Source: Kitasatospora sp. NA04385
Lineage (GTDB): Bacteria > Actinomycetota > Actinomycetes > Streptomycetales > Streptomycetaceae
DNA: 64,000 nucleotides
Assembly (NCBI RefSeq): GCF_013364235.1
Contig: NZ_CP054919.1
Span: forward strand, 2,212,810-2,276,809
Direction: 5' to 3'
Below are positions 25,539 through 33,944 of this stretch, one piece after another. Position 1 is the stretch's first letter. Each line of letters begins with the position of its first letter. The translations under genes and the position numbers were made by a program. The notes beneath the pieces are model-generated. The model did not search any database. It was not told where the DNA came from and saw only the letters and a list, made by a program, of their open reading frames with translations.

Positions 25539-25560
25539 ATCAATCAAACGGTTGATTGAT
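25539..25560. promoter_or_regulatory. TetR-type operator
   Basis: ATCAATCAA (25539-25547) and TTGATTGAT (25552-25560) are perfect 9-bp arms around ACGG. The site is AT-rich against its surroundings and ends 27 bases before the tetR start, so it should cover the promoter and serve autoregulation of the tetR-transporter-decarboxylase operon. Confidence 0.8.
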
Positions 25561-25587
25561 GGAGGTGGCGCGCGTACGCTCCCCGCC

Positions 25588-26217
25588 ATGACCGAGCCCA
25601 CGCACCCGGGCGCCGCCCCGGGCACGCCGCCGAGCCAGGCCGACCTGAGCCGGGAGCGGATCGTCGCGGCGGCCACCGCGCTGTTCGCCGAGCACGGCTA
25701 CGACGGGACCACCACCCGGACGATCGCCGCCGCGGCGGGGTTGAACGTGGCCACCGTCGCCTACCACGTGGGGGGCAAGGCCGACCTGTACCGCGAGGTG
25801 ATGCGGCGGGCGCACGAGGCCGAGCGGGCCGCGGTGGACGCGGCGCTGGACGGGTTCGGGGCGCGGGCCGCGGCGGACCCGGCGGGGGCCGCGGCCGCCT
25901 TCGCCGACCGGTACCTGGACTTCTGCCTGGAGCAGCCGCACGTCCCCGCGCTGTGGATGCGCCGCTGGCTGGCGGACGCCGCCGAGTTCGCCGGGCTGGA
26001 GGAGGAGTACGCCCGGCCGCTGCTGGAGTCGGTGCGCGACGCGCTGGCCGCCGCGCTGCCCGGAGTGCCGCCGGAGCGGGCCGAGTTGGCGGTGTGGACG
26101 GTGCTGTGGACGGTGCACGGCTTCTGCCGGTCGGTGATCAGCGCCCAGGTGCCGCGGTTCCGCGCCCACCTGCACGGCCTGGTGGTGCGCGAGCTGGGGA
26201 TCGGGGACGGGTGGTGA
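25588..26217 (+). CDS. TetR-family regulator of the transporter-decarboxylase operon
   Basis: A 209-aa regulator with HTH at about residues 18-65 (RERIVAAATALFAEHGYDGTTTRTIAAAAGLNVATVAYHVGGKADLYREV). The remainder is the helical ligand domain. Start ATG 25588; the palindrome at 25539-25560 is its likely operator. The gene overlaps the transporter gene by 4 bases (GTGA), which places all three genes in one unit; the ligand is probably what the transporter or the PLP enzyme handles. Confidence 0.9.
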   Translation: MTEPTHPGAAPGTPPSQADLSRERIVAAATALFAEHGYDGTTTRTIAAAAGLNVATVAYHVGGKADLYREVMRRAHEAERAAVDAALDGFGARAAADPAGAAAAFADRYLDFCLEQPHVPALWMRRWLADAAEFAGLEEEYARPLLESVRDALAAALPGVPPERAELAVWTVLWTVHGFCRSVISAQVPRFRAHLHGLVVRELGIGDGW

Positions 26218-27578
26218 GCGGCGGCCCGGGCGGCATGGGCCGGCGGCAGCTCGCCGGGTACGCGCTCGGCTCGGTCGGCACGGGCATCCACTCGACCGTC
26301 CCCGGCCTGCTGCTGCTGTACTTCATGACCGACGCGCTGGGCGTGCCCGCCGGGGTCGCGGGCCTGGTCGTGGCGCTGCCCAAGGCCTGGGACGCGCTGT
26401 TCAACCCGACCGTCGGCGCCGCCAGCGACCGGGAGGCGCTGCGCACCGGCCGCCGCACCCGGATCCTGCTGGCCGGGGCGCTGGCGCTGCCGGTCGCGTT
26501 CGCCGCGATGTTCCTGTCCCCGCTGACCGGCGCGGGCGCCGCCGCCTGGGTGGCGGTCACCTTCGTGCTGGCGTCCAGCGCCTTCGCCCTGTTCCAGGTC
26601 CCGTACGTGGCGCTGCCCGCCGAGATGTCGGACCGGCCCGAGGTGCGCACCCGGATCATGGTGTGGCGGATCGTCTGCCTGACCGTCGGCATCCTGGTCG
26701 CGGGCGGCCTCGCCCCCGCCGTGGTGTCGCTGGCCGGGGACGGGCGGCGCGGGTACGCGGTGATGGGCGCGGTGGTCGCGGTCCTGCTGCTGGCGACGCT
26801 GCTGGTGCCCGCGCTGGGTTCGCGCCGGGTGCCCGCCCGACCGGGCCCGGAGCCGCTCGGGCTGCGGGCGGCGCTGCGCACCGCGCGCGGCAACCGGGCG
26901 TTCTTCGCGCTGTTGGGCGCGTTCGTGCTGCAGGCCGCCGCGGTGGCGATCATGCTGGCGGCCGCGCCGTACACCGCCGCCTACTGGCTGGGCGGGTACG
27001 GGCTGACCTCGGTGCTGTTCGTCTGCCTGGTCGCACCGAGCGCCGTCGCCGTCCCGCTGTGGGGGCGGGCCGCCGCCCGCTGGGGCCGGCTGCGCTGCCT
27101 GGGCGCGGCGACCGCGCTGTTCGTCCTCGCCTCCGCCGCGCTCTGGCCCGCCGCCGGGACGGGGACGGCGCACGTCGCCGCGACGTTGGCGCTGTGCGCG
27201 GTGCTGGGCGTGGCGTACGCGGCGCTCCAGGTGCTGCCGCTGTCGCTGCTGCCGGACACCGTGCACGCGGACGCGGCGCGCACCGGGCGGCTGCAGTCCG
27301 GGGCGTTCACCGGGCTGTGGACGGCGGGCGAGACCGCCGGGCTGGCCGCCGGGCCGGGCCTGTTCTCGCTGGCGCTGGCCGCCGCCGGGTTCGTCTCCTC
27401 CACCACCGACCACCCCGTCGCGCAGACCCCGGCCGCCCGGGCGGGCGTCCTGCTCGGCTTCAGCCTGGTGCCGGCCCTGCTGATGCTGGCCTCGCTGCCC
27501 GCCCTGCGCGCGTACGGGCGCCGCCGGGCATCCGCCCCCGCCGTTGTCGTCGAACCGCTTGCTGGAGAACTCTCATGA
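26214..27578 (+). CDS. GPH/MFS-type cation symporter
   Basis: A 454-aa membrane protein with about twelve hydrophobic helices. The N-terminal region (GYALGSVGTGIHSTVPGLLLLYFMTDALG) and the first cytoplasmic loop (GAASDREALRTGRRTRILLAG) match the glycoside-pentoside-hexuronide symporter group (MFS_2), here with GAASDR where the family has GxxSDR. The substrate is unknown; some members carry lipids rather than sugars. It starts at GTG 26214 inside the tetR stop and ends in an ATGA overlap with the PLP gene. Confidence 0.85.
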   Translation: MSGGPGGMGRRQLAGYALGSVGTGIHSTVPGLLLLYFMTDALGVPAGVAGLVVALPKAWDALFNPTVGAASDREALRTGRRTRILLAGALALPVAFAAMFLSPLTGAGAAAWVAVTFVLASSAFALFQVPYVALPAEMSDRPEVRTRIMVWRIVCLTVGILVAGGLAPAVVSLAGDGRRGYAVMGAVVAVLLLATLLVPALGSRRVPARPGPEPLGLRAALRTARGNRAFFALLGAFVLQAAAVAIMLAAAPYTAAYWLGGYGLTSVLFVCLVAPSAVAVPLWGRAAARWGRLRCLGAATALFVLASAALWPAAGTGTAHVAATLALCAVLGVAYAALQVLPLSLLPDTVHADAARTGRLQSGAFTGLWTAGETAGLAAGPGLFSLALAAAGFVSSTTDHPVAQTPAARAGVLLGFSLVPALLMLASLPALRAYGRRRASAPAVVVEPLAGELS

Positions 27579-29041
27579 CCGACCGCCAGACCGGGCTCCC
27601 GGACGCCGGACGCCCCGCCGAGGAGCTGCTCGCCGAGCTGCGCGCGCTCACCGCCGCCGACCTGCCCACCCGCGGCGGGCGCACCACCGCCTACACCTAC
27701 GACGCCGGGCGGCCCGAGGTGCGGGCCGCCGCCGAGGGCGCGTACCTGGCCATGCTGGAGGTCAACGGGCTGGACCCGACGGCCTTCCCCAGCATCGTCG
27801 CGCTGGAGCGGCAGGTGGTCGGCGCGGTCGCCGCCCGGCTCGGCGGGGACGCCGCCACCCCCGGCATCTTCACCAGCGGCGGCACCGAGTCGATCCTGCT
27901 GGCGGTCAAGGCCGCCCGGGACGCCCGGCCCGAGGTCGCCGAGCCGGAGATCGTGGTGCCCGCGACGGCGCACGCCGCGTTCTTCAAGGCCGGGACGTAC
28001 CTGAAGGTCAAGGTCGTCGCGGTGCCGGTCGACCCGGAGACCTTCCGGGCGGTGCCGGCCGCGCTGGCCGCGGCCTGCACCGAGCGGACGGTGCTGGTGG
28101 TCGCCTCCGCACCCTCGTACGCGCACGGCGTGGTCGACCCGGTCGCGGAGATCGCCGCGGCGGCGGCCGAGCGCGGCCTGCCCTGCCACGTGGACGCCTG
28201 CGTGGGCGGCTGGCTGCTGCCCTGGCTCGCCGAGGCCGGCGCCGAGGTGCCGCCGTTCGACCTGTCGGTGCCCGGCGTCACCTCGCTCTCCTGCGACCTG
28301 CACAAGTTCGGGTACGCGCCCAAGGGGGCGTCGGTGCTGCTCTTCCGCGAGCAGGCGATGCGGCTGTCCGCGTACTTCGCCTGCGCGCAGTGGCCCGGCT
28401 ACCCGGTGGTCAACTCCACCGTCCAGAGCAGCAAGGGCGCCGGCCCGCTGGCCGGCGCCTGGGCCACCCTGCACGCCCTCGGGGCCGACGGCTACCGGGA
28501 GTTGGGGCGCTCGGCACTCGACGCCACCCGGCGGCTGGTCGCGGGCGTCGGGGCGGTCGACGGGCTGCGGGTGCTCGGCACGCCGGACGCGACGCTGGTC
28601 GCCATCGGTACCGAGGGCGAAGACCCGCTGGACCTCTGGGAGTTGGCCGACGAGTCGCGCGCCCGGGGCTTCTTCCTCCAGCCCCAGCTGAGCGTCGACG
28701 GCCTGCCCGCCAGCCTGCACGTCACGCTCACCGGCGTCAGCGGGGAGGGCGTGGACGCGCTGCTCGCGGCCCTGCGCGAGAGCGTCGCCGCGGTCCGGGC
28801 CCGGGGGCCGGTCGCCCCGCCCACCGAGATCCTCGCCCTGCTCGACGGCCTCGACTTCGCCGCCCTGGACGACGCCGCCTTCGCCGCCCTGCTGCCCGCC
28901 ACCGGCCTCGACCTCTCCCCCGGCACCACCACCCGGATGGCCGGCGTCAACCGCCTGCTGGACGCCCTGCCCCCGCGGCTGCGCGACCAGCTCGCGACGC
29001 GCTTCCTGTCGGCGCTGTACAGCCCGTACCTGGGGCAGTAG
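27575..29041 (+). CDS. PLP-dependent decarboxylase/lyase (sphingosine-1-phosphate lyase-like)
   Basis: A 488-aa fold-type-I PLP enzyme of the group II decarboxylase clan. The Schiff-base lysine is Lys244 in SCDLHKFGYAPKG. FTSGGTESILLAVKAARD forms the phosphate-binding turn, and HVDACVGGWLLP holds the Asp that pairs with the pyridine nitrogen. The motif set is closer to sphingosine-1-phosphate lyase and related aldehyde-lyases than to glutamate decarboxylase. About 60 extra C-terminal residues are helical. ATG 27575 overlaps the transporter stop. With the TetR and GPH-type transporter it makes an uptake-and-cleavage operon; the substrate (an amine phosphate, sphingoid base or amino acid) is not evident. 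Confidence 0.85.
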   Translation: MTDRQTGLPDAGRPAEELLAELRALTAADLPTRGGRTTAYTYDAGRPEVRAAAEGAYLAMLEVNGLDPTAFPSIVALERQVVGAVAARLGGDAATPGIFTSGGTESILLAVKAARDARPEVAEPEIVVPATAHAAFFKAGTYLKVKVVAVPVDPETFRAVPAALAAACTERTVLVVASAPSYAHGVVDPVAEIAAAAAERGLPCHVDACVGGWLLPWLAEAGAEVPPFDLSVPGVTSLSCDLHKFGYAPKGASVLLFREQAMRLSAYFACAQWPGYPVVNSTVQSSKGAGPLAGAWATLHALGADGYRELGRSALDATRRLVAGVGAVDGLRVLGTPDATLVAIGTEGEDPLDLWELADESRARGFFLQPQLSVDGLPASLHVTLTGVSGEGVDALLAALRESVAAVRARGPVAPPTEILALLDGLDFAALDDAAFAALLPATGLDLSPGTTTRMAGVNRLLDALPPRLRDQLATRFLSALYSPYLGQ

Positions 29042-29053
29042 GGGCGGTGTGTT

Positions 29054-29205
29054 CAGGGGCTCGGGGAACGGCGGGCCCGGGTCTGCCGACGGTGCACTGC
29101 CGGAGCGCGCATCGGCTTCGGGTTCCCTTGAAGACACGCAGCAGCACGAACCTCCGACGGGCTCCGGCCGTCAGCAGCACGCCCTCGCCGTTCCCCGAGC
29201 CCCTG
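29054..29205. repeat. Perfect 20-bp inverted repeat around 112 bases
   Basis: The 20 bases at 29054-29073 (CAGGGGCTCGGGGAAC...) are exactly complementary to 29186-29205. The 112 bases between contain CAGCAGCACG twice. GGGGCTCGGGGAA-type words are, as I recall, common intergenic repeats in streptomycete genomes. The element fills the gap between the PLP gene and the convergent tetR gene. Confidence 0.75.
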
Positions 29206-29214
29206 GTTTTCCCC

Positions 29215-29874
29215 CTACGCGAGCAGGGTCGCGAGGCCGTCCGCGAGGCGGTGCAGGCCGAACTCGAAGCGGGTGTCCATGTCGGGGTCGGTGAGGTCGT
29301 CGGCGAGGGCGACCAGGTTGGGGTAGGTCGCGGCGGGGAGGGTGCGGAAGGTCTCGCCGGCGGCGCGGGCGGCCTGGCCGCGGCTGGCGCCGGCGGCTTC
29401 GGCGGCGGAGAGCGGGGACTGCTCCTGCAGGACGAAGCCCTGGACGTAGGCGGAGAGCAGGTAGGAGGCCATCGCGGCGTCGGCGTCGGTGAAGCCGGCC
29501 GCGCGCAGGCGGTCGAGCTGGTCCTCCAGGACGGCGAGGACGCGCGGGCCGGTGGTGAGGCGGCCGGCGACGACCTTCGCGGCGTCGCGCCTGGCCAGCA
29601 GCAGGGCGCGGTAGCGGCGGCCGTACTCGAGGTACTGCGCGCGCCAGTCGCCGGTGCGGGGCGGGATCTCGGCGTCGGCGATGATCGCGTCGCCGAGCAG
29701 GTCGAGGAGCTCCTCCTTGTTGCGGACGTGCCAGTAGAGCGAGGCGGCCTGCACGCCCACCTCGGTGGCGACCTTGCGCATGGAGAGCCCGGCGAGCCCC
29801 TCGCGTTCGAGGACGGTCAGGGCGGCGGCGGCGATGCACTCGCGGGTGAGGGTGCGCGAGGGGGGCTGGGCCAC
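29215..29874 (-). CDS. TetR-family repressor of the divergent exporter
   Basis: A 219-aa regulator with HTH (RECIAAAALTVLEREGLAGLSMRKVATEVGVQAASLYWHVRNKEELL) and a C-terminal domain like that of the tetracycline repressor group (TetR_C_1). GTG 29874 has AGGAG 6 bases upstream; an in-frame ATG at 29949 would put the operator inside the gene. It is divergent from the DHA2 exporter with two copies of an identical palindrome between them, the classical drug-efflux repressor arrangement. Confidence 0.9.
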   Translation of the reverse strand: MAQPPSRTLTRECIAAAALTVLEREGLAGLSMRKVATEVGVQAASLYWHVRNKEELLDLLGDAIIADAEIPPRTGDWRAQYLEYGRRYRALLLARRDAAKVVAGRLTTGPRVLAVLEDQLDRLRAAGFTDADAAMASYLLSAYVQGFVLQEQSPLSAAEAAGASRGQAARAAGETFRTLPAATYPNLVALADDLTDPDMDTRFEFGLHRLADGLATLLA

Positions 29875-29917
29875 GGGTGCTCCTGGGGTGGCGGCGGGTG
29901 CGGTTCGCACTTGCAAT

Positions 29918-29974
29918 CTAACACCGTTAGGGCGATGCTGGGTGCGCAATCGCGGCCCCTAACACCGTTAGGGG
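29918..29974. promoter_or_regulatory. Two identical TetR operators
   Basis: CTAACACCGTTAG occurs at 29918-29930 and 29959-29971, arms CTAAC/GTTAG around ACC. The second is extended to 19 bp by CCC/GGG on both sides. Their centres are 41 bp apart, in the divergent promoter region between tetR and the exporter. Confidence 0.85.
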
Positions 29975-30002
29975 CCGTTCGGCGGACCCGGAGGGGGAAA
30001 CG

Positions 30003-31538
30003 ATGGACGGCACCCGGAGCGCCCGGCACAGGTGGCAGGCGCTCGCCACGCTCTGCGTCACGATGTTCATGGCGATGCTCGACAACGTCATCGTCACCAT
30101 CGCGCTCCCCCGGATCGGCCGGGACCTGGACGCGGGCATCAGCGGGCTGCAGTGGGTCGCCGAGGGCTACAGCCTGGTGTACGCGGCGCTGCTGCTGACC
30201 GGCGGCGCGCTCGGCGACCGCTACGGCCGCACCCGGGTGTACCGGCTCGGGCTGGCCCTGTTCACCCTGGGCTCGGCGGCGGCCGCGCTGGCCGGCGGCA
30301 TCGGCGCGCTGGTCGCGGCCCGGATGCTGCAGGGCGTGGGCGCGGCGCTGCTGACGCCGGGCAGCCTGGCGATCCTGCGGCACGTGTTCACCGACGAGCG
30401 GGAGCGGGCCCGGGCGATCGGCCTGTGGTCGGGCGTCTCCGCGCTGGGCCTGTCCGTCGGGCCGGTGCTCGGCGGCCCGATGGTGGACGCGTTCGGCTGG
30501 GCCAGCGTGTTCTGGATCAACGTCCCGATCGGGCTGCTCGCCCTGGTCGCGGCCCACCGGCTGCTGCCGGTGGTCGCACCGCGCGAGCGGCGGGTGGACC
30601 TGCCGGGCCTGGCGCTGTCCGCGGCCGGGCTGGGCGCGCTGGTGTACGGCCTGATCGAGGGTCCGGGCCGGGGCTGGACGGACGCCCGGGTGCTGGCCTG
30701 CGGGGCGGCCGCGCTGGTGCTGCTGGCGCTCTTCGTGCTGGTCGAACTGCGGGTCGCGGAACCGATGCTGGACCTGCGGATGTTCGGCGACCGGGTGCTG
30801 TCGGGGGCGCTGCTGAGCGGGCTGATGGTGAGCTTCGGGATGTTCGGCGCACTGTTCTTCCTGCCGCTGATGCTCCAGGGCGTGATGCGCTGGGCGCCGA
30901 CCGACGCCGGGTACGCGGGGCTGCCGCTGAGCGGCGTGATCGTGTTCGCGGCCCCGCTGTCGGGGCGGCTGACCGGCCGTCACGGACCGCGCACGCCGCT
31001 GGTGCTGGGCATCGCGCTGTGCGCGGCCGGGCTCGGCGGGCTGTCGCTGTACTCGGGGCAGGCGCACTACTGGTCGTACGCGTGGACGCTGGTGCTGCTC
31101 GGCTTCGGCATGGGCCTGACCTTCACCCCGGTGTCGATCGCGGTGCTCCGGCGGGTCGCCCCGGAGCGCACCGGCATGGCCTCCGCCACCATCAACACGC
31201 TGCGCGAACTCGGCGGCGTGCTGGGCATCGCCGTCCTCGGCGCCGTTCTGACCGACCGGCTGACCGGCGCGCTGACCGAGACCCTGCAACGGCGCGGCCT
31301 GCCCGTCGACGGCGTCCCGCACGCGGTCTCCGCCCTCACCGGCCACGCCGGGGCCGGTACCGCCGCCGCCCCGGCCCCGGTGTCGGCCGCCGTCGACGCC
31401 TCGTTCGTCGACGCCCTCCACCTCGCCCTGCGCTGCGGCTCCGCCGCCCTGGCCGCCACCGCCGTCCTGGTCGCCCTGCTGCTGCGCCCCGCCCCGACGG
31501 CCGCACCCGCCGAGTCCGCCGTTCCGCAACCCGCCTGA
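30003..31538 (+). CDS. MFS drug exporter, DHA2 (EmrB/QacA) family
   Basis: A 511-aa protein with about fourteen hydrophobic helices. Family marks include MLDNVIVTIALPRIGRDL in helix 1, the loop motif GALGDRYGRTRVYRLG (motif A) and the antiporter motif C (LSVGPVLGGPMVDAFGWASVFWINVPIG). It should export hydrophobic drugs in exchange for protons. ATG 30003 follows GGAGGGGG. Control is probably by the divergent TetR protein through the paired CTAACACCGTTAG operators. Confidence 0.93.
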   Translation: MDGTRSARHRWQALATLCVTMFMAMLDNVIVTIALPRIGRDLDAGISGLQWVAEGYSLVYAALLLTGGALGDRYGRTRVYRLGLALFTLGSAAAALAGGIGALVAARMLQGVGAALLTPGSLAILRHVFTDERERARAIGLWSGVSALGLSVGPVLGGPMVDAFGWASVFWINVPIGLLALVAAHRLLPVVAPRERRVDLPGLALSAAGLGALVYGLIEGPGRGWTDARVLACGAAALVLLALFVLVELRVAEPMLDLRMFGDRVLSGALLSGLMVSFGMFGALFFLPLMLQGVMRWAPTDAGYAGLPLSGVIVFAAPLSGRLTGRHGPRTPLVLGIALCAAGLGGLSLYSGQAHYWSYAWTLVLLGFGMGLTFTPVSIAVLRRVAPERTGMASATINTLRELGGVLGIAVLGAVLTDRLTGALTETLQRRGLPVDGVPHAVSALTGHAGAGTAAAPAPVSAAVDASFVDALHLALRCGSAALAATAVLVALLLRPAPTAAPAESAVPQPA

Positions 31539-31561
31539 CGCCCCGCCCGGCCCTCCGCCGG

Positions 31562-31583
31562 CCGGACGGGTGGACGCGGGCGG
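31562..31583 (+). repeat. Left copy of a 22-bp direct repeat
   Basis: Starts CCGGACGGGTGGACGC and is identical over 22 bases to 33945-33966. The two copies bracket the XRE regulator and the three small genes. Confidence 0.8.
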
Positions 31584-31655
31584 GACGGGTTCGCGAATCC
31601 GATCGCGGCGCCGCCCGAACCGTCTCGTGCGGTGGCGCAGGGTCCGGCGGTGGGG

Positions 31656-32834
31656 TCAGACAGCCAGGCCAGCTCGTTTAGCCATGGACAGGAGCTCTGG
31701 CCTCGCTCTTTGGTGGAGCACGAAGAGCACGCGCAGCACCTCACGGCTCATCGGGTGCACTTCCGAGAGTTGGGGCGCGACCTGGAAGGCTGCTTTCAGC
31801 GCCTCCTCCGCTCCGGCAAGGTCCTTCAGGCTCAGTCTCGCTCTTGCTACGTCGATGTAGAGCCGGCCGACCCGGTTCGGCTTGAGCCCGGAGGGCGGTG
31901 CGGTGACCAGTGGTGCGGACATCTCTGCTGCCCTGTCCGGCTTACCGAGTTCCACATGTGATGCAAGCTCGTACAGGGCAGTGTTCCCGGCACCGAAGGT
32001 GAGGTTGTTGAGGAGTTGGTCTCCGGGAAGCGTGGCTGCAAGTGCCCACGCCCTTCGCAGGTGGTCCTGGGTGGCTGTGGCGTCCTTGGCCCGTGAGGCA
32101 AGCACCACACCGCGAAGGTGGAGAGAGCCCAGGTGAATCGCGCGCTCCGCCCCTTGCGCTCTGGACGATTCGAACTGCGCGATGGCCCGCTCCACAACCG
32201 CCAGCCCGCCCTCGTACTGCCCCGCGGACTGGAAGGTTCCGGCCTCGTTCCAGGCTGCTGCCGCTTCTGCTTGCGGATTCCAGGTCTGCTGCGCCGCCCA
32301 CGTCTGTCTGGAGACGATCATGTCCGCCAGATCGGGCTGTCCGAGCCGGTGGGCCAGCGCGTACGCACACCCGTAGAGATTGGCGACGAGCCCCCAGGCG
32401 GTTGCGTCGCCCCCTGCGGCAAAGGCACTTGCAGTGGCCTTCCCGAGCAACTCAGGGAGTATCCGCAGGAGCTCTAGGTAGCGGGCGCCGGCTCGAAGGT
32501 CCGCTGCCCGCCGCACCTCCGCGATCAGCCGGCTCGGAGGGATCTCGCCCTCGCGGGGCAGCCTGTACCGGCGCACGGCAGCCCGGAGGTCGTCAAGGAG
32601 GTCCGCCTGTTCCGACGGGCCCAGAAAGGGTTGTCCGTTGATGCGCGCCGTGGTGACGTGAAGCACCTTCGCGATGCCTGCGATCACGGGAGGCGTGGCA
32701 GGGCGGAGCCCGGTTTCGATCTTCGTGAGATAGGACACCGAGATCCCGGCGCTTGCCGCCAAGGCCCGTTGCCCCAGCCCCCTCGCCTTCCGTAGCACCG
32801 CGATGTTCTCGCCCGCGCTTGGTGTGCTCTCCAT
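31656..32834 (-). CDS. XRE-family regulator with TPR-like C-terminus
   Basis: A 392-aa protein. The HTH is at about residues 8-60 (ENIAVLRKARGLGQRALAAS, then ISVSYLTKIETGLRPATPPV). The rest is a helical TPR-like array (for example GEIPPSRLIAEVRRAADLRAGARYLELL, EGGLAVVERAIAQFE), as in many streptomycete XRE proteins that sense peptides or partner proteins. The codon use is visibly less GC-biased than that of neighbours, which suggests later acquisition. ATG 32834 is taken as start; GTG 32843 is in frame. It is divergent from three very small genes and is flanked by a 22-bp direct repeat. Confidence 0.85.
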   Translation of the reverse strand: MESTPSAGENIAVLRKARGLGQRALAASAGISVSYLTKIETGLRPATPPVIAGIAKVLHVTTARINGQPFLGPSEQADLLDDLRAAVRRYRLPREGEIPPSRLIAEVRRAADLRAGARYLELLRILPELLGKATASAFAAGGDATAWGLVANLYGCAYALAHRLGQPDLADMIVSRQTWAAQQTWNPQAEAAAAWNEAGTFQSAGQYEGGLAVVERAIAQFESSRAQGAERAIHLGSLHLRGVVLASRAKDATATQDHLRRAWALAATLPGDQLLNNLTFGAGNTALYELASHVELGKPDRAAEMSAPLVTAPPSGLKPNRVGRLYIDVARARLSLKDLAGAEEALKAAFQVAPQLSEVHPMSREVLRVLFVLHQRARPELLSMAKRAGLAV

Positions 32835-32856
32835 GCTCTCCACTTTCCCATGGCGC

Positions 32857-32939
32857 GAACTGTCGATCCGTCAGTTCACTTCGTGGAAAGGCATGCTGTG
32901 CAACTTCCGTGTCAACTGATCCTGGAACTTTCCAGTTGA
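32857..32939. promoter_or_regulatory. Inverted repeats in the XRE divergent promoter region
   Basis: GAACTG (32857-32862) pairs with CAGTTC (32872-32877), and TCAACTG (32912-32918) pairs with CAGTTGA (32933-32939). The shared half-site AACTG, present four times, suggests one regulator, most simply the XRE protein, acting on both directions. Confidence 0.55.
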
Positions 32940-33107
32940 GTGGACGATGCCACCAACAGTACGCGGCCGGGCAGGCAAGCCCCGTCGCCGCCAGCAACCC
33001 GGACACCGGCCGGAGAAGCGCCGGCATCGAGGGCGGCCTGGACCGGAACCCGACGAACCGCTCACGGCCGGCCCATACGAACGACCCCGCACCACGGAGC
33101 AGTAGCC

Positions 33108-33305
33108 ATGACGACGCACCGACCCCCGCCAGAGAGGCCGGGTCCGACTGCCAGGTTGACGATCCGCGTCTACTTGGTGCGGCCCGACGGAACTCGGGTG
33201 CAGGTCTCCGCCTGCTTCTCGGACGAGGAGGAGGTCCTGCCGCTGGTCTCGGCCCTGAACTGGCCGGCCTGTGCCTGCCTGCGCTGCACCGTCGACACAG
33301 ACTGA
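33108..33305 (+). CDS. Small protein of the XRE module (65 aa)
   Basis: A 65-aa protein: a Pro-rich start, a predicted beta region (RLTIRVYLVRPDGTRVQVSA) and a Cys-rich end (PACACLRCTVDTD). ATG 33108 has GGAG 9 bases upstream. It is the first of three small same-strand genes divergent from the XRE regulator. I do not recognise a family. Confidence 0.55.
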   Translation: MTTHRPPPERPGPTARLTIRVYLVRPDGTRVQVSACFSDEEEVLPLVSALNWPACACLRCTVDTD

Positions 33306-33340
33306 ACACGTTCCAACACAGTATCGAGAAGGGAGAGCAA

Positions 33341-33649
33341 GTGCTGTACACCGGACAGCCGTTGGAGGAGACCGATGTCCTCCGGCGGTTCCTGCGCGGC
33401 AGGTTCACCGAGGCCGAGCGGGCCGCCGATCTGCTGGAACGGGCCTTCCGGGCAGCGAGGTTGGACCCACCAGCGGGGCTGTCGCCCATCTACCGGGACG
33501 ACGTGCTGCCGGAGTTCGGTGCCGTCGCGCTGGGCTGCGTCGGGCTGCCGTGGGTGCAGCGGCTGGCCGAGTCGCTGGTCGAACTGGCCTACCTGCGCGG
33601 CGAGTTGCCCGTTCAGTCGGGCGCCTGCGCGCTGGGGGCCGCCTCGTGA
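33341..33649 (+). CDS. Small helical protein of the XRE module (102 aa)
   Basis: A 102-aa, mostly helical acidic protein (LYTGQPLEETDVLRRFLRGR near the start, ERAADLLERAFRAARL later). GTG 33341 follows GGGAG with a 5-base gap. Its stop overlaps the next start in GTGA (33646-33649), so translation is coupled. No known domain recognised. Confidence 0.6.
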   Translation: MLYTGQPLEETDVLRRFLRGRFTEAERAADLLERAFRAARLDPPAGLSPIYRDDVLPEFGAVALGCVGLPWVQRLAESLVELAYLRGELPVQSGACALGAAS

Positions 33650-33924
33650 GCGAGATGCTGCGGCAGCGCGCCTGGGAGATCGCCGAACGGCTCACCAGGG
33701 CCGGGGGCGGCGGGGAGGCCCGGCTGACCGTGACCCCGGACGGCTACCGGGTCGAACTCGACATCCTCCGCCCCGCCGACGGCTCCCCCAGCCCCGACGA
33801 CCACCGGGCCGTCCTGGACGCCCTCGCCCTCGGCGACCGCTGGGGACACCGCTACTCCCCGCCCTCCCGCAACAACGGCACCGCCCACGAAACCGTCTGG
33901 AGCGAAGTCCACTCCTCCGGCTGA
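33646..33924 (+). CDS. Small protein of the XRE module (92 aa)
   Basis: A 92-aa protein with an N-terminal helix (MLRQRAWEIAERLTRAGGG), two beta strands (EARLTVTPDGYRVELDIL) and a His/Trp-containing end. It overlaps the preceding gene by 4 bases and ends 20 bases before the right 22-bp repeat, so it is the last gene of the module. Function unknown. Confidence 0.6.
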   Translation: MSEMLRQRAWEIAERLTRAGGGGEARLTVTPDGYRVELDILRPADGSPSPDDHRAVLDALALGDRWGHRYSPPSRNNGTAHETVWSEVHSSG

Positions 33925-33944
33925 CCGCAGATTCCGCCAGAAGA

